A program made the position numbers and the translations under genes. Positions 50,418 to 63,589 of a stretch of DNA of 64,000 bases are shown here, piece by piece. The DNA is from Siderastrea radians. Its lineage: Eukaryota > Cnidaria > Anthozoa > Scleractinia > Rhizangiidae. The stretch is taken from assembly GCA_964017195.1 (NCBI GenBank), contig OZ024889.1, forward strand, positions 64,051,858 through 64,115,857, written 5' to 3'. Position 1 is the first letter of the stretch, and each line of letters opens with the position of its first letter. Below the pieces are notes generated by a model. It did no database searches, had not been told where the DNA came from, and was given only the letters and a program-made list of their open reading frames with translations.

Positions 50418-50883
50418 CTGTAAGAAAAGAAAAAAGATGACAATCATCAATCTTTTAACATGTAAAATATTATATTAAATAAAATGACTTGCGAAATGAA
50501 ATTCATGGGAGGAAAATAACCCATGATTATTTTTAAAGGCCAAGGCATAAAGGGAGAGCTTGAAAAACTTTGCTTATTGTTCAAAACGCTTAGGGAAACT
50601 GTCAGACTGATATTCCCAAGACAGATGCCAGAAAGCCGTCGTCCTGTTATTGGTCCGATTTGTACGTGGGATGGTTTTGGCTTTTTTCTCTGTGCAACCG
50701 CCTTTGGTAAAAATGAAAAATTGGTCGAACAGGCCAAACTTCAAAGGAGCCGTTTTCCCGCCTTGAAGCTGGAAAATTTTTGCCAGTGCATTCCACCGCT
50801 CTCCTGACTCCAAATAACAATGTCGTTCTAATTAAACATTGTTTCCATCCTTGAGAAAAACAAAATTTGCATTTTGCAGCTCG

Positions 50884-51428
50884 TGCATTTTGCATGTATA
50901 TATTCGTCTTTTAATTCAAATAAAGCCCCAACAACGTCTATCACAGCTTCAATTACAGTACCTTTACCAATGTTAAATACAGGTCCTATGCTGACGTATG
51001 AATTGCCATGTACTAGCCGAGAAATTCCTAAAGCTACAACCTTTTCTGGTCAGGCATACAGTTCCTAAAGTGCGTGTTCTGTCTGGTTATCCATGGCCCA
51101 GGATACCTAAAAGAGCCTGAAAAGTGTCCTTTTCAGTTCTCAGCTGTTGGCGAAAGTAATCTTCCGGAATACTTCTGTCGTGGAAATGACTCTGCTGGAC
51201 GCAGTAAAGTCCAGGGCCCTGAAAACGAGGTCTATTGCGGAACCAAATATGCGTCTGCTGAAAGTGCAACATCACCATCAAAAGCGCAATTGAGTTTTGT
51301 TGAGCCTGAATTTGAAAATTCAACAAAAATCCCAATGCGAAAAAAATCATATGAAATTGATCCATGTTTTGGCCTCTGGTGCGATAAAAAACAACACGTG
51401 GGTTTTTGATTGACATAATGCAAATCAT
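50884..51428 (-). pseudogene. PIF/Harbinger-type transposase relic
   Basis: The minus strand reads PEDYFRQQLRTEKDTFQALL, then ITRQNTHFRNCMPDQKRL. After a one-base shift near 51035 it reads ALGISRLVHGNSYVSIG and VFNIGKGTVIEAVIDVVGAL. These are the N-terminal regions of PIF/Harbinger transposases. The DDE core is not recognisable further on. It is decayed and lies upstream of the lectin gene start. Confidence 0.6.
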
Positions 51429-51544
51429 CAGGTTGTTTCACAAACTGGAACATCCTAAATTTCTGTCAAAATTTTAGCGCCAAATAACAAGAAAAATGTT
51501 TGAAATTGTCTAGTGCAGCCCGGCCCTTAGGTGAAAGTTTGAAA

Positions 51545-52200
51545 TAATAATAATTCGAAAAATAATAATAATAAATGAATTACTATTATTGTTATTCTTA
51601 TTCTTCTTATTATTATTTTATTTTTTGTGGACGAGTTGAGGCTCCGCGACAATTTAGTGGTAAACCAATGGCAGCAAATGAAAGTAGCGACAAATCAGCT
51701 TCCTTCTACATTTCAGTCATGACTGGAAAGATGGCATTTTCATTAGCTTTCTCAGAAAGTTATCATTCACTCTGGAGGCCGAATACAAATGTGATTCTTC
51801 GCGATGGGATAACAGGCCAGCTAGGTTTTTCGGTCTTCAAGGCCCTAAAACGATAACGATAAAAAAAAGCAGTTTGTATAATTTGTATACTTTTAGTTGA
51901 CTGAAAAATAATGTCTTAACATAGCGTCAAATATGTTAATTTCGAACTTTTTTTGCAACGTAGATTCAACATCACATCTGGCGTTGATTTCTGGAGGGGA
52001 GGGGCGGGGGAGTTTTCCTCGAGCGATAGTCCAAAGTCTAAAAGGAAAGGTTTCACGAAATCTAGAATCTGCTTTCACCTCTAGGATGTACCAGTGCTGT
52101 CACGAGTTCCCTTCCTGGTGACGGATACATCTAACGATGGTCACTTGAGAACTGATTATAAATAAAACGATAAAATAAAACGAAATGATTGAGATTAATA
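51545..52200. other. Upstream region without gene
   Basis: An AAT/TTATT-rich stretch near 51545-51625, then sequence with no recognisable coding features. Confidence 0.5.
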
Positions 52201-52204
52201 CGAA

Positions 52205-52410
52205 TTCACAAATGACCAGTTCCCAGTTGGCTTGATACTGAGCTCAGTTGGTAAGACCGCTACACCGGTATGGCAGACTGGTTCAAACCCCGACTTTTTT
52301 GAGGTTGTTCTTTTATCAGCTGCTTTAAAGTTGATATTCACTGACTGCGATGGTCGTCACCATTTCATATTTCATCCGCAGTTCACATATATGAATATTT
52401 CATATATATT
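52205..52410 (+). mobile_element. Degraded tRNA-derived SINE
   Basis: CCAGTTCCCAGTTGGCTTG, then GAGCTCAGTTGG (box A-like), GGTTCAAACCC (box B-like) and a tail CATATATGAATATTTCATATA. This is the same layout as the SINE cluster at 8.6-9.5 kb, much diverged. Confidence 0.6.
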
Positions 52411-55129
52411 CACTCTCAATTAAAAAGAAAACGATAAGTGTGCCATACCGCGGACTTCTATCCCTTACAGCCGCCGCGCTTATTACGCCCCTCAGACCGA
52501 ATCGCCCCCGGAGGTCTTCATTATATCCTAGTGATCTGTGAACCTGCTGGAGTTTGATAAAACCGATTCTTGAAGCTAATTGCCACACCTGCATGCACAG
52601 GTCACGGGATACCTTCCAGAGCTGAACATGACTTAATGATTAATGAATGTTTGTCACTGGAACACTTATTATTTTTTCCTGTTTTCCTTTTTTTTTCACT
52701 GAAAATTTTACTTGTATAGGTCTGGAATGGCGAAATTAGTGAAATGGGCTTTAACTTTTCTAAAATAACTGAAAGAATTTGAATGCATGCTGTCGCAGGA
52801 AAGACGATTTCCCAACCGTTAATTAAGACTTCCTTTTCGTTCGCTGCTCTTAATGAACAAGCTTTTTTAAACTGTCACTTCCGAACCGTTCAGTTTTGTA
52901 TGATATGACGGTTCTTGTTTGTCCTAGTTGCGAAGTCGGCAGAATTTGAATTTCAGTCTAAAGAGAGTAGCTTTAAAAAATTTTTTTCGTATAAATTTAT
53001 TTTGGCTTTGTTTTTTTACTAATCTCCCTGTAGCTCATTTTCTCACCCTCTGCTCTTTCTTCGCCGTAATATCGTTTTGCCGATGAAACCTACCAAAATA
53101 AGTTTAAAGCAACTTACTTCCTCAACAGGAATCCTTTCTGTCAGAAATGTACTCACAGGAACGAAAATGTATTCTAAGAGAAAAAGATATAAAATTGTCT
53201 AAGATGCAAAACACACAAACAATTTACGTCCCTTTAGTTTATAGGAAAATACATTAGAAAATCAGTGTTTCAAAGTTAAAATTAGAAACAGCTTTTATAG
53301 ATTTTATCAAGAAGAAGCGGTCAAAAATATGGCATGTCATAGGGGACCTAAACACTTCGACCGTTTTCAGTTTAGTGTTATTCAGTAGGCTATTTTTTTT
53401 TACATTAGGTTTACCAAACTATAAACTTTACATCTTACTACAAACAATACCTTTGTTGAGAAGATTGATCCATGTGTCAAACATAGAAAAACGTCTCTTT
53501 GTTATTCGGCTACCCCCAAGATATTTTGATTCTTTCTTGCTTAAATTGTTTTTCGCCGCGTACAACTACTACTATACAAAATATTAAACAAAACTACTAT
53601 GAAGGTTTTCTGAAAAACATGATGCTGCCAAGTAGTGGTAATTGATAACTGAGAAGACAAGCCGTTCGCAAAATTTGACCGCAAGGTCTAGAGCAATTTA
53701 ATAGTGTGTGTTGACTAAATGTAGAATCACAACTTAAGGTCAAAACAAGTGACAGCTGCATTCAGCTTTCTGCCGCTGACACCGCATGTCGCAGTGAAAT
53801 GTGTCATTAACACTTAGTTTGAGAAATATTACCACGGTAAATGCCATACTTTATTAGACTCCAGTCAGTTGGCCCGATTGCATAAATCATGCATCTTAAT
53901 ATTAAGTGGAAATTTCTGCAACTGTTTCCTTTTTTCGGAGGAATTTTCCCACCGTCATTGTTTTTCGTATACCCTTTTGTAATCCGCCTTCGACCGATTT
54001 ATGCACGTCATATTAGATAGAAGCCGTGACTGGACTTATCGGCGCTGTTGTGACCGCTCGACCATTGCCGTTTAGGGGATACATCATTCAGATTATACGT
54101 AATCGTAAGGTGTGCGGGCAAGTTTGGAAAGGTTGGGTTCTACTGACCATCTTGGCACCAATTTCGTATATTTTGAAACAAAAAAATCCATGTCAATTGG
54201 CGTTTGAAAAGAGGGTGATCGGCATATATTACATTTGTCTGCGATTCTTTGACTTGAACTTAACGTAGACTGAAGTATATGAATTCACTGAAGTACCTGG
54301 TTTTACAATAAAATATTCCGGATTTATAGGTATTCGGATACAACGTGTTCACTTTATTTTTCGGATTCAAAGTACTGGGATTCGTGACGCAATCCGGATA
54401 GTATTGACCAAACTTACTGATTCGCATTGCTGTGTGTAAATGCGAAAACAAATCCGATAGCAATAGTTACCAGATTCCTCACGAATCCGGTAAATTTCAC
54501 TTTAGTGTAAACTTAGGTTTAGTATTTGTAAGAACCAGGCTTTTACAAAACTTCTCGAGACATATCAGTCCAGTTTCATACTAAGTTAACCTAATTTTAG
54601 TATATATCAATATAAAACCGGTCGATACCGAAAATTCAGTTATTTTTGCCAAAAAAGTAAATGAAAAACGACTCAGTTTCAGCATATTGTTTATTGTGAA
54701 ATTTGTTCACAGGTGCATTTGGTAATTAAGCTGCATGGTAAAAATTTCTATCACGTTGAGTGAGAGGCAATGACCTACCCGTGTCCTTCTCATAGATCGA
54801 ATGTAATGTCCTTCCATGAAAACTGCCCTTTTTTCTTTATAATCAAGGAGATACCAAATAATTAAAATTGTCTGAACAAAACGTCACAGGAATTTTTCGT
54901 TTTGAGTTCCTCTGCAAAACAAACTGTGCGGCTTAGAACCGTGCAGCTCATAGTTTATCCTTTTGTAAAATTGGATGCTTTTCATCCTTATATAGAAACT
55001 AACAAGTTACGCACTAGTCTTTTCTCAGTACATTAGTCATTAGTCTTGCATAACGTTTTAAAAGTAATTGATGGAAAATATGTGTGTAAAAAAACGGTTC
55101 AAACTACATGGTCTACCAGGCATTCAAAA
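52411..55129. other. Intergenic stretch without gene
   Basis: AT-rich; no exon, RNA gene or transposon protein recognised. Confidence 0.5.
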
Positions 55130-55660
55130 ACTTCAGCCAATTTTTGGATCCACTTCCATTTTCCATTTTACGTTTAGTTTTTTAATGACTCACAGAAGAA
55201 ACATGCATGACAAAGATTTCACAAGTGGTTTTAAAAGAACAACAGGATGTAACAAATTTCTTCGGAAAACGCTTTCGATGAAATCATTAAGTGCCCTTTC
55301 TGCGTTGTTTGGAATAATGATGAGTTGTGGAACATAAACGACAGCTAATAAGCTGTTAATTATTAAAGATAACACTGAACAACATTGGCACTCGGTCTTA
55401 ATTGAGAACAAAAATATAGCTTAAACATATTCAAGCCAACGAGAAACTAGGTTTTACTCGGTATATAACTTGTTGCATTGGTTATGGAATTCACCAGAGG
55501 TTCCGAGGTTACTAAGAAATTTTACGACTCCCAGTTTCAGGGGTTTCTATATATTTTTTTTCGTTGTTATATTTGATTCGTGTGCAAAATAAAAATTTTG
55601 AAGATCAGCCAGAAGCGCGTGCATTTTCGAGATTACACGCTAACTAGGTTTATTTTGTGC
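55130..55660 (+). repeat. Old duplication, copy 1
   Basis: Shares an ordered series of short matches with 59505-60560: TCCATTTTCCATTTTA, then GAGTTGTGGAACATAA, ACGACAGCT, CATATTCAAGCCAA and GTTTCAGGGGTTT. Diverged and with insertions. Confidence 0.55.
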
Positions 55661-58639
55661 TAGTTAGCATACGGCTTTTACAGAAGATACAGTGTACATT
55701 AATGAAATGAATGAGACCTTTCTCGCCTTTTTATCACTTGTGAAACTGGTAGCGAAATTTAGTCAAAGATTGTCCATTTGAGCGTTCTTTTGTTTGAGAA
55801 AACACAATGTATACATTTCAAGGCTGAATATTTGTCTAATTAATTGCTTAACTTCTGACTTGGCATAGCAAGTTTTGATTGTTATGTGTTCATGGAAGCT
55901 TTCTGCAAAATTTCATAGAAAAATAATGATTTAAAGTGCGAGCGAAATCCAACTTTCATAGTTTCTACTGAAATTTTCGGTTTCCCTCTTCGAAGAGACT
56001 CGCATAACAACACAACGAACTCGCTTTGAATTTCCCGCAAAAATCCAAATTTGAATAATTATTTACGTAAACAACAGAATGTTAATTCCCACAGGAGTAA
56101 TTATTGGCGTGGGTCAGCTTGAGGTAGGGGCTTGTTCATTTATGATCATACGACAAAGACAAAGTATACCTTGTTTATTTCAGTTTTCTCTTTGTCGTCC
56201 TTCACTGATAACATTCAGATTTACTTAGGACTGCAGTTAAGCGGTGCTGAGAGAGCAAGCGTAAAATACAAGCAAGCAAGTCATTTAAATGACGTGAGTC
56301 ATAATTTTTCGCACACCTCTAATTGTACTGGTGTGATTCGCGATGAAGCTCGCTAGACAAAAACAAAGCTGCAGACAGACAGGCCAAGGCAGTAGTTTTT
56401 TTTGCGTTAGGCATGGCTAACCTTTCGCGCTCGTTTCAAGCTTGCTAGCCAACACACAGACTGACATAGTTTGGTGCTCCTCTCGTGGCGGGCAAGTAAT
56501 GCTTCGCGCCGGTCTCAACCGACTTTAAAACTGCTTGAACTGCATGTAGCTATTTTAGATAACGTTAAGGCAGTCTATAGAGTTATTTAAAAAATTGCTC
56601 GCGAACTCTTTGATTAATCTCACCAGTCAATACGTTTGAATAGGGGGCGCAGCCTAATTAGAGCACTATTCCCAAAGCCTAGTCTGTTGACCAATCACAG
56701 CCGACTAGTTCTCTAAACATGCAAATTATTATGCTGCGTGCTCTGAAATCAGGCGCTGTAAGTGCATGTTGCAAAAGACAATAGCATTGTGGGCGATGCT
56801 CAATTAATCTTGGATTCGTGTTAATCAGCTTTCAAACAACTGCGCATTGGTTATTCATTCTATATAGTATATCAATGTGTTTATTTTGATGCCTTTAATT
56901 GAAGGGCTGAGAGCATAACCAGCCATTCAGATGTAAGGTCAGTTTTCGCTCTTGGTCTGCTTTGCCTCTTTTCTTACATTTGTGGCCTATAATCTGTTCC
57001 CAAAACACTGTCCTGTGTTATTTTTAAACATTCGGCCATCATTTCAGTAAAAACCCCTCGAGCAGGTATTTTTTTCTTGAATGCGTGATGCTTCACTGCT
57101 CTTCTGTTTTTTGTTTTTTTTTTTTCACAAAACATTAGATATCGCAAACAACTTGACTGTTTTGTCGAAAGTGGGTAAAACTGGCCAAAAAGTATGGGGT
57201 AATGTTTTGGCAACAGGTTGAAGATAGGCCACATGCAAAAAAGTAGGCAAAATTGAGCATGAGCAAAAATGATAGGTGACCTTATATCCGGCATACAGTT
57301 GGCCTCATCTTACCCGTTTCGATCTTCCTCGGTATTCAAACTAACTCCAATTCACTTACCACCCTGTTATTTTCTTTACAGGAAAACATTAAAACTTAAA
57401 ATCAAGTGGCATTGGGAAGGGAACAACCATTCCCAATTATCATGATGGAAGGATCCCTGCATGTAAATGCCCCTGGCGAGCTGCACTTGGCTGCCAAAAA
57501 GGAGATCCTGTGTGCTTGTAGTGGAAACTTTGTAAAATGCAACTCTTGGGCTGCTAGCTTCTGTTATGTGTTGATGTATAGCTACCCAGTTGCATTAAAT
57601 AATATATAATTTTGTACTTGTAGAAATGCATACATGTATTACAAATCAGTTGAGGCAGGCTGTGACAAATATGAGCTATGCCAAACAAAAAGGGACCTTG
57701 TGGCAAGTGGTCTATAATTGTCATACATCGACATGCCATACATGTTCATATACAATTACAGGCAATTTTAAATTTGGCTTCCAATTTTACAGCTCACAGA
57801 AATCAATTTTTTTTAAAAACTGCCATTACTCTGAGCAAAATCAATGATCAGAGCTCAAGATCTGATAAATAATGCCTATACCTCAATCAACACTGATCAA
57901 TTTTGACATAATGTTCCTTTTCACTTTCCATATGAAGATTTAGCCAAAATAAAGTTACATTTCACTGAAAAAAAATGTCATACATGTAAGCAACTCCCTT
58001 GATTAAGCGCTCCCCTTTGAATAAGCATCCTCCCCCCCCCCCTTTTTTTGGCCGAAATTTTCAATAAGCATGCAGGCCCTTATTCCGGAAAATATGGTTT
58101 AAATACGATGTCAGGCAACCAAGCTCTTTGATTCCCATTGCCTCCAGAAATAGTTACATTCTACTGCAAGGAGATGATTTAGCTCTGCTAAACAGATTGA
58201 ACCCCTTTAAGTAAAATAGAGTTTAAATAGAGCTGTCTCGTTTTAAGCTAACTAGTATGATTCCCTTTGTGCTTTGTATTGTTTGTGTTTCAGTACACAA
58301 AGTTCCTTATGTAGACTACTCTTCTTGGCAGGCTTTTTGAAGAGTCTCACCAGTTATTAAAACATACAGTACTCTTTTCAGAAAGATTCAGTTAACAAAA
58401 CATTTTTTTGCACATCATGATGTTACTTGGTGTAGAAATTAATCTTATTGTATACATGCCACTTCTTGATTATTTTATACTAAAGAATTCTAAAGAATTG
58501 GGCACAGTGTTGTTGCATTACTGTTTTGCAGTAATTATGAATTGATCTTGTGCAGATAATTTTACAATTTTGTGTACAGAATGAGCTACAGTTTGTCGTG
58601 AGTTGCATTTATTCAATAAACGCGTAAACCAGGAATTAC
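55661..58639. other. Intergenic stretch without gene
   Basis: No gene recognised. Open frames at 56974-57294 and 57406-57609 have no domain and no splice support. Confidence 0.45.
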
Positions 58640-58925
58640 ACCGTATGTTGAGTACAGTTAACTCATGTTCTGAGTAAGCTGTCATTTTACTCAAAATAAG
58701 GAGTCATTGTGGATTCATTTCACCTGAGTGCCTTTACTCTGTATATTGAGTAAATTTTACTCATGTGTTGAGTGAAGTAAACTCACATATGAGTATTTTT
58801 TACTCGCTCGTTTGAGTACATGTTACTCAACATAGATCGTTCACTTTACTCAATATTTGGTGTCATTGTGGATTCAACGTTTTACTCAATATTTTGGGTA
58901 GTGTTTACTCAACTTTTTTTGCTGT
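58640..58925. repeat. Array of ACTCA/TGAGT motifs
   Basis: More than a dozen alternating TTTACTCAA, TTGAGTAAA and TTACTCATG motifs in both orientations. GTCATTGTGGATTCA occurs twice (about 58705 and 58861), pointing to a duplicated unit of about 155 bp. Confidence 0.75.
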
Positions 58926-59504
58926 GTAGAAGCTCGAAAGGTTGCGATCCACATGCAGCTTAATAACAAAAAAATACATTGCTGGGAACATTCTAGAAAT
59001 GGGTTTACTGAAATACATTTTTGATAACAAAATATTGACGAATGAAAACAATGCCGCAGGGCAGAGAGGGAATTTGTATTCAGAGTTTTGCTGCTCATCA
59101 AAAATACGGATTGCTAGACTTTCTTTCTACATATTTACAAATTAAAATTTCTTGTCTTTGACGTTTGATAAAACATAATCTTCAAACAGAGCAGATAATT
59201 TGGCATTTTACTTTTTCTTCATGAAAAGGAGAGAAAAGGCTGAACTAGCGTATTCTTTTTAAAGAAGACGAAAGCAAACAGAATTTTAAATCAGTCTGCT
59301 ATTCATAAAAGGCGACAGTGTCAAATGGTTTTGGCTCTTCGTTAGAGCAATACTGACTGAATTGTAGATAACTAGAGCTTTGTTTGTTTTTTTTTTAATT
59401 AGAAACGTTTTTGTGCCGTTTGCTTGACCAAATAGGGAATATCTTCTGAACGAGACATCACTCGAAATTTTCTTTGTCTTATGCTACCAGGAAGATGAAA
59501 AACT

Positions 59505-60560
59505 CAACTAATTTTTTGATTCCATTCCATTTTCCATTTTATCTTTAGTAATCATTGCAAATGATTTCACCAGTGATTTTCTTAACAATAATTGGCTGTT
59601 TAAAAATTTCTACTGAGACAGCTTCTGCTATAAAAGCCAAAGTTTTCCCGGCTTGACATCAGTATGCATGCAGATTTTCTTACTAATATTTAAGCCACTT
59701 TTAAACCTGCAAAACTAAGCAATAATAACCACAAATATGACATTAGGCACGACGCTCAACAAGTAAAATTTCATGTAAGATTTCAACGTAAGTCGAACAG
59801 CCTGTTTGAGGTCTCTTTCTTTTCAAACAAAACTTGTTCTACTGAACTAAACATTTGACAACTAAACAACTTGCAGTAACTTCAAAGCAATATTTTTGGG
59901 AAACGACATTAGTTATAGTCACCAAAATAGGCTAGCGAGGAACCTTCTAATCGGGAAGAAAAAAATGTTCACCTTAGAATTAATTATGCTGCCACAGGGC
60001 CTATATAGCCCTCACCGTACGTATCGGCTAGAATTTAATAGTACTGATTGAACTGGGCCAAAAGGATAAACAAAAAACTTCTTCTGGACTTTGCCATCCT
60101 TCTTTCGTTTGCAATTGTATTCCTTTACTTAACTTACCTTTATGACAATAGTTTTGCAGTGGCTCCTGATCAAACGAGGGAACAAACCATCTGCATCAAT
60201 TAACGGGATAAAAAAAAGTGTTTTTTCTGTGTTGTTGAAAAACGATAAGTTGTGAAACATAATTGACAGCTGAATAACTATAATATGGACGATTAAAGAA
60301 CATATTTGGCAGTCGATCATATTCAAACCAAAAAGAATCTAGTTTTTACGCTGATAACAAGGAAACAAGGTGGGTTTCAATACATCGGTTACTTAGTGGT
60401 TTCAGAGGGGTCATTGTTGATAAAAAGATAAATTCCGCGTTTCAGAGGTTTTTAAAACATTTTTACGTGATGTTTTTTTTTTTCATCAGTTTTAAATGAA
60501 AATTTTAAAGGACAGCCAATTAGTAGCTCAAAGGTTGCAGTCCACACAAAGTTCTAATTA
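59505..60560 (+). repeat. Old duplication, copy 2
   Basis: Matches copy 1 in the same order: TCCATTTTCCATTTTA, AAGTTGTGAAACATAA, TTGACAGCT, CATATTCAAACCAA, GTTTCAGAGGTTTT. A further piece (AGCTCAAAGGTTGCAGTCCACA) also resembles 58929-58953. Confidence 0.55.
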
Positions 60561-62200
60561 ACAAAACTTGCTGCTAATATAGGACGTTGCGCTGCTTGAG
60601 ACGTTAGCCTACAAACATCTCTCAGAAACTTTCTAAATTCTATATACATTATATAAATTCTTTATATATTATAATAGCCTTGTACATTTTTGAGGTTGAA
60701 AAAAAGAACAAAACAAAACGAAAAAACCTAAGGATACTGCAAGTTTTTGGCTTTGATGGGCAGATGTATCATTGTAGGAGAATTTTTTAAATAAAATAGC
60801 TTTCAATAACAGGATATCTATAGTTAAAGATGGCATGTTCCATGGAAATTTTTATGGAAGCAAAGTTCTAAGATGCGTTATTAACAGGTCAACTATTTAG
60901 ATACTTGTAGCCGTCTACCGTATTATTAATAATTCCGTCTGAGCCAGGTTGAAGCCAATGAGTCTCAACAATTTGGTAACTGTAAATTGGCATAAAAGCA
61001 GAACATCACTTTGCTATTCATCAACACGGGCGGTTGATTAACTTCAGTCAGTCAGTCAGTCAGTCAGTCAGTCAGTCATCGGAAATAGCGGCATTTTGAC
61101 CCATACTACTCAGTGAGTTATAAATTATCTCTTAGTAAATTAATCCTTAAAACGGGTTTTTTTTCCAGCAGTTTAGGTGTAAAAAAAATGGTAAAAATAT
61201 AAGTCTCTTTTGGCTGCGTAAAATATAAAAAAAAAAACATTTTCGATAACATGAAAAGCAAATATTTTTAAGCACAAGGGTCATAAATTTTTAATTAATC
61301 CTTGTGCTTGCACCTGACTCCTGTGTTTGCGACCGTGCCCTCCTGTGTTTGCAATTCTCCAGTGCCCTTTTCCAGTTTCATGAGTTAACCTGATATCCCC
61401 GGTATCATGAAATTGCTCCAGTCAGTTGTTCTGCCAAGAATTAAGACGCTACGATGCAAAACCACTTCATTTTCTGTTCATTTTTAATCGATTCACAAAT
61501 TTTATCCACAGCAGCCTTCCAGTGAGCTCAGTGGGAGGCAATATACCGAATCTACAAATAGCGGACGCGCGTAAAACAAAACAAAACAAAAAACAAAACC
61601 TGGTGCGGCTGTCAAAACGAGCCATTGTGGGATAAAGAAAAATAAATGTCCTGTTTTCGTATTCAAACTTGCAAGCGGGATGAGTTAAAGTCCTAATTTT
61701 GATTGTTTTGCTCCTTGGTTGCAACCAGAAAAAAAGTTCGATTTTCCATACCAATTCTTATATTACGCTTGCGCTACTTGTGTGTAGTCAGTGATATTTT
61801 ACTAATTCTAGCCCGGCGAGCTAAGCAGAATTGTATTGTTTAGTATTCGTTTCGATACATAAAGTGGGCTTTGTCAAGTTTCGCTTTGTTGAGATTTCGT
61901 TTCGTTCATTTTACCCAGCTTTACCATAAGATTTTAATGAATGTAAGCTACAAACATTTACGTTTATACTGTATGAGGAGAATCATTTCAAGTTCAGCAT
62001 AGCAGTTTTAGCAGGCAAATAGATGGATTTTGACCAAATGTCTCGCCACTGAGGATCAATTTTTTGGTATCGCCGGATTTTTAGTTAGAGATGTCGGGAT
62101 TCTGGGCATCTGATGTAAAGGTTAGAGTTAAGAGCTTATATCTCGTAAACGATCTTACACATTGTTCATATCTGGGGGAATAAATTGTCATACGCAGGCG
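60561..62200. other. Intergenic stretch without gene
   Basis: AT-rich; holds a GTCA microsatellite and an AAAAC-rich segment near 61580. No gene recognised. Confidence 0.5.
61046..61078. repeat. GTCA microsatellite
   Basis: About eight tandem AGTC units. Confidence 0.95.
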
Positions 62201-62520
62201 AGTACTGTTGTAACCTCAAAGTCCTGGGAACGAGGTTGGTACTGTTGCAGATTCGCTGCCAGAACGGTGGGGGTACTCCGGCCCGTCTATTTAAGATAGG
62301 TGTGTACCGCAAAGGTTCACCCTGGCCCTATTTAAGGATATAAAATCGAAAATTGATGCCCTTTTTAAGAACCAAACCCGGAGCCTCATAACCATGGCTT
62401 AAGAACTGCAATTGAACCCTATCTAAGGATCACACAGAAATCACAATTCCAATAAGGGGCAAAATGGATACCGAATATTTAAGGACTGAGAACCTAAAAA
62501 AACATACCCTTTTCCGCGGC

Positions 62521-62522
62521 AC

Positions 62523-62573
<51 letters not shown>
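62521..62573. repeat. AAT microsatellite
   Basis: About sixteen AAT units. Confidence 0.95.
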
Positions 62574-62574
<1 letters not shown>

Positions 62575-62628
62575 GGTGCTTAAAAACGCATTTTACAACG
62601 TATGGAAGTCTTAATGCTTTTTACATAT

Positions 62629-62765
62629 ATATTATTTGCCGGCCGGGAGGTCCGTATTGAGAAAAACTGTGCCAGAGGTCTTGAGTACGCGGCCGAGGGC
62701 CGTGCTCAAGACCGAGCGCACAGTTTTTCTCAATACGGACCGACCAAGGCCGGCAAATAATATTT
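62629..62765. repeat. Long palindrome
   Basis: ATTATTTGCCGGCC...TCCGTATTGAGAAAAACTGTG at left is inverted as CACAGTTTTTCTCAATACGGA...GGCCGGCAAATAAT at right; GCGGCCGAGGGCCG lies at the centre. MITE-like, non-coding. Confidence 0.8.
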
Positions 62766-63182
62766 TTATTTTTTTCTTGTTGTTTTTCAAAAGTTAAACG
62801 TGTCTTGTTGTTTTCGGAAAGCAACGTTTTGCAAGCGCGCGTAAAATGAACCATGAAACGAAGCCGTTTGTGACACCAGAGCAGCAAAATACGCTTTTTT
62901 ACTCTGTTAAAACTCAGAAATCACAGGAAGCAATATAACTAAAAGAAACCCCTTTATTTTCCCAAATTTCGATACATGTAGCTAACTCCTGCTCGATTTA
63001 CTCAAATGTTTGTCGAAAGGGAAAAGGCGATTTACATGATCCGTTCCGTTGACCGCGGTCAAGATCGGAAAATTCCGCCCGCTCCCGGAACCAATCAGAT
63101 TGCAGGATTTGGTTCATCTTGCCCGCTCACGCGCTGAGAAAAAAATAAAATAAGTTGTTTACCTAATCTAACTATATTCACT

Positions 63183-63520
63183 TAAAAAGAAAAGTTTTTA
63201 ATCTCAATTTAAAAGAGTCAACTGTGGAACACTGTTTGATTATAATAGGCAAGTCATTCCAGAGCTCTGGTGCCATGACTGAGATGGATCTGTCACCATA
63301 GGTAACCACTTTAGTCTTTGGAATAGTCAGTAGGTTTAAGCTACATGATCGTAGTTAACGATGAGGCGTGTAGTTAAGTAGCAGCTCATTTAAATAGGCT
63401 GGAGCAAAGCCATGGAGGATTTTTAACGTGACCAGGAGAGTTTTAAGAGTAATTTTTTCTTTCACCAGAAGCCAGTACCTATATAGCACATATGCGGGAG
63501 TACTCCCCTCCGCCCCTCCC
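63183..63520 (-). pseudogene. LINE ORF2 C-terminal fragment
   Basis: The minus frame reads YWLLVKEKITLKTLLVTLKI and LHGFAPAYLNELL. An in-frame TAA at 63353-63355 follows, then RSCSLNLLTIPKTKVVTYGD, SVMAPELWNDLP and a natural end FKLRLKTFLFK before TGA. This is the standard C-terminal region of CR1/Jockey-like LINEs. Confidence 0.75.
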
Positions 63521-63589
63521 CCCCCCCCCCAGGCTGCCCGACGACACCAGTGTAATGAGCCCGAGGAAGATGCACTGGGTACCAAACGA

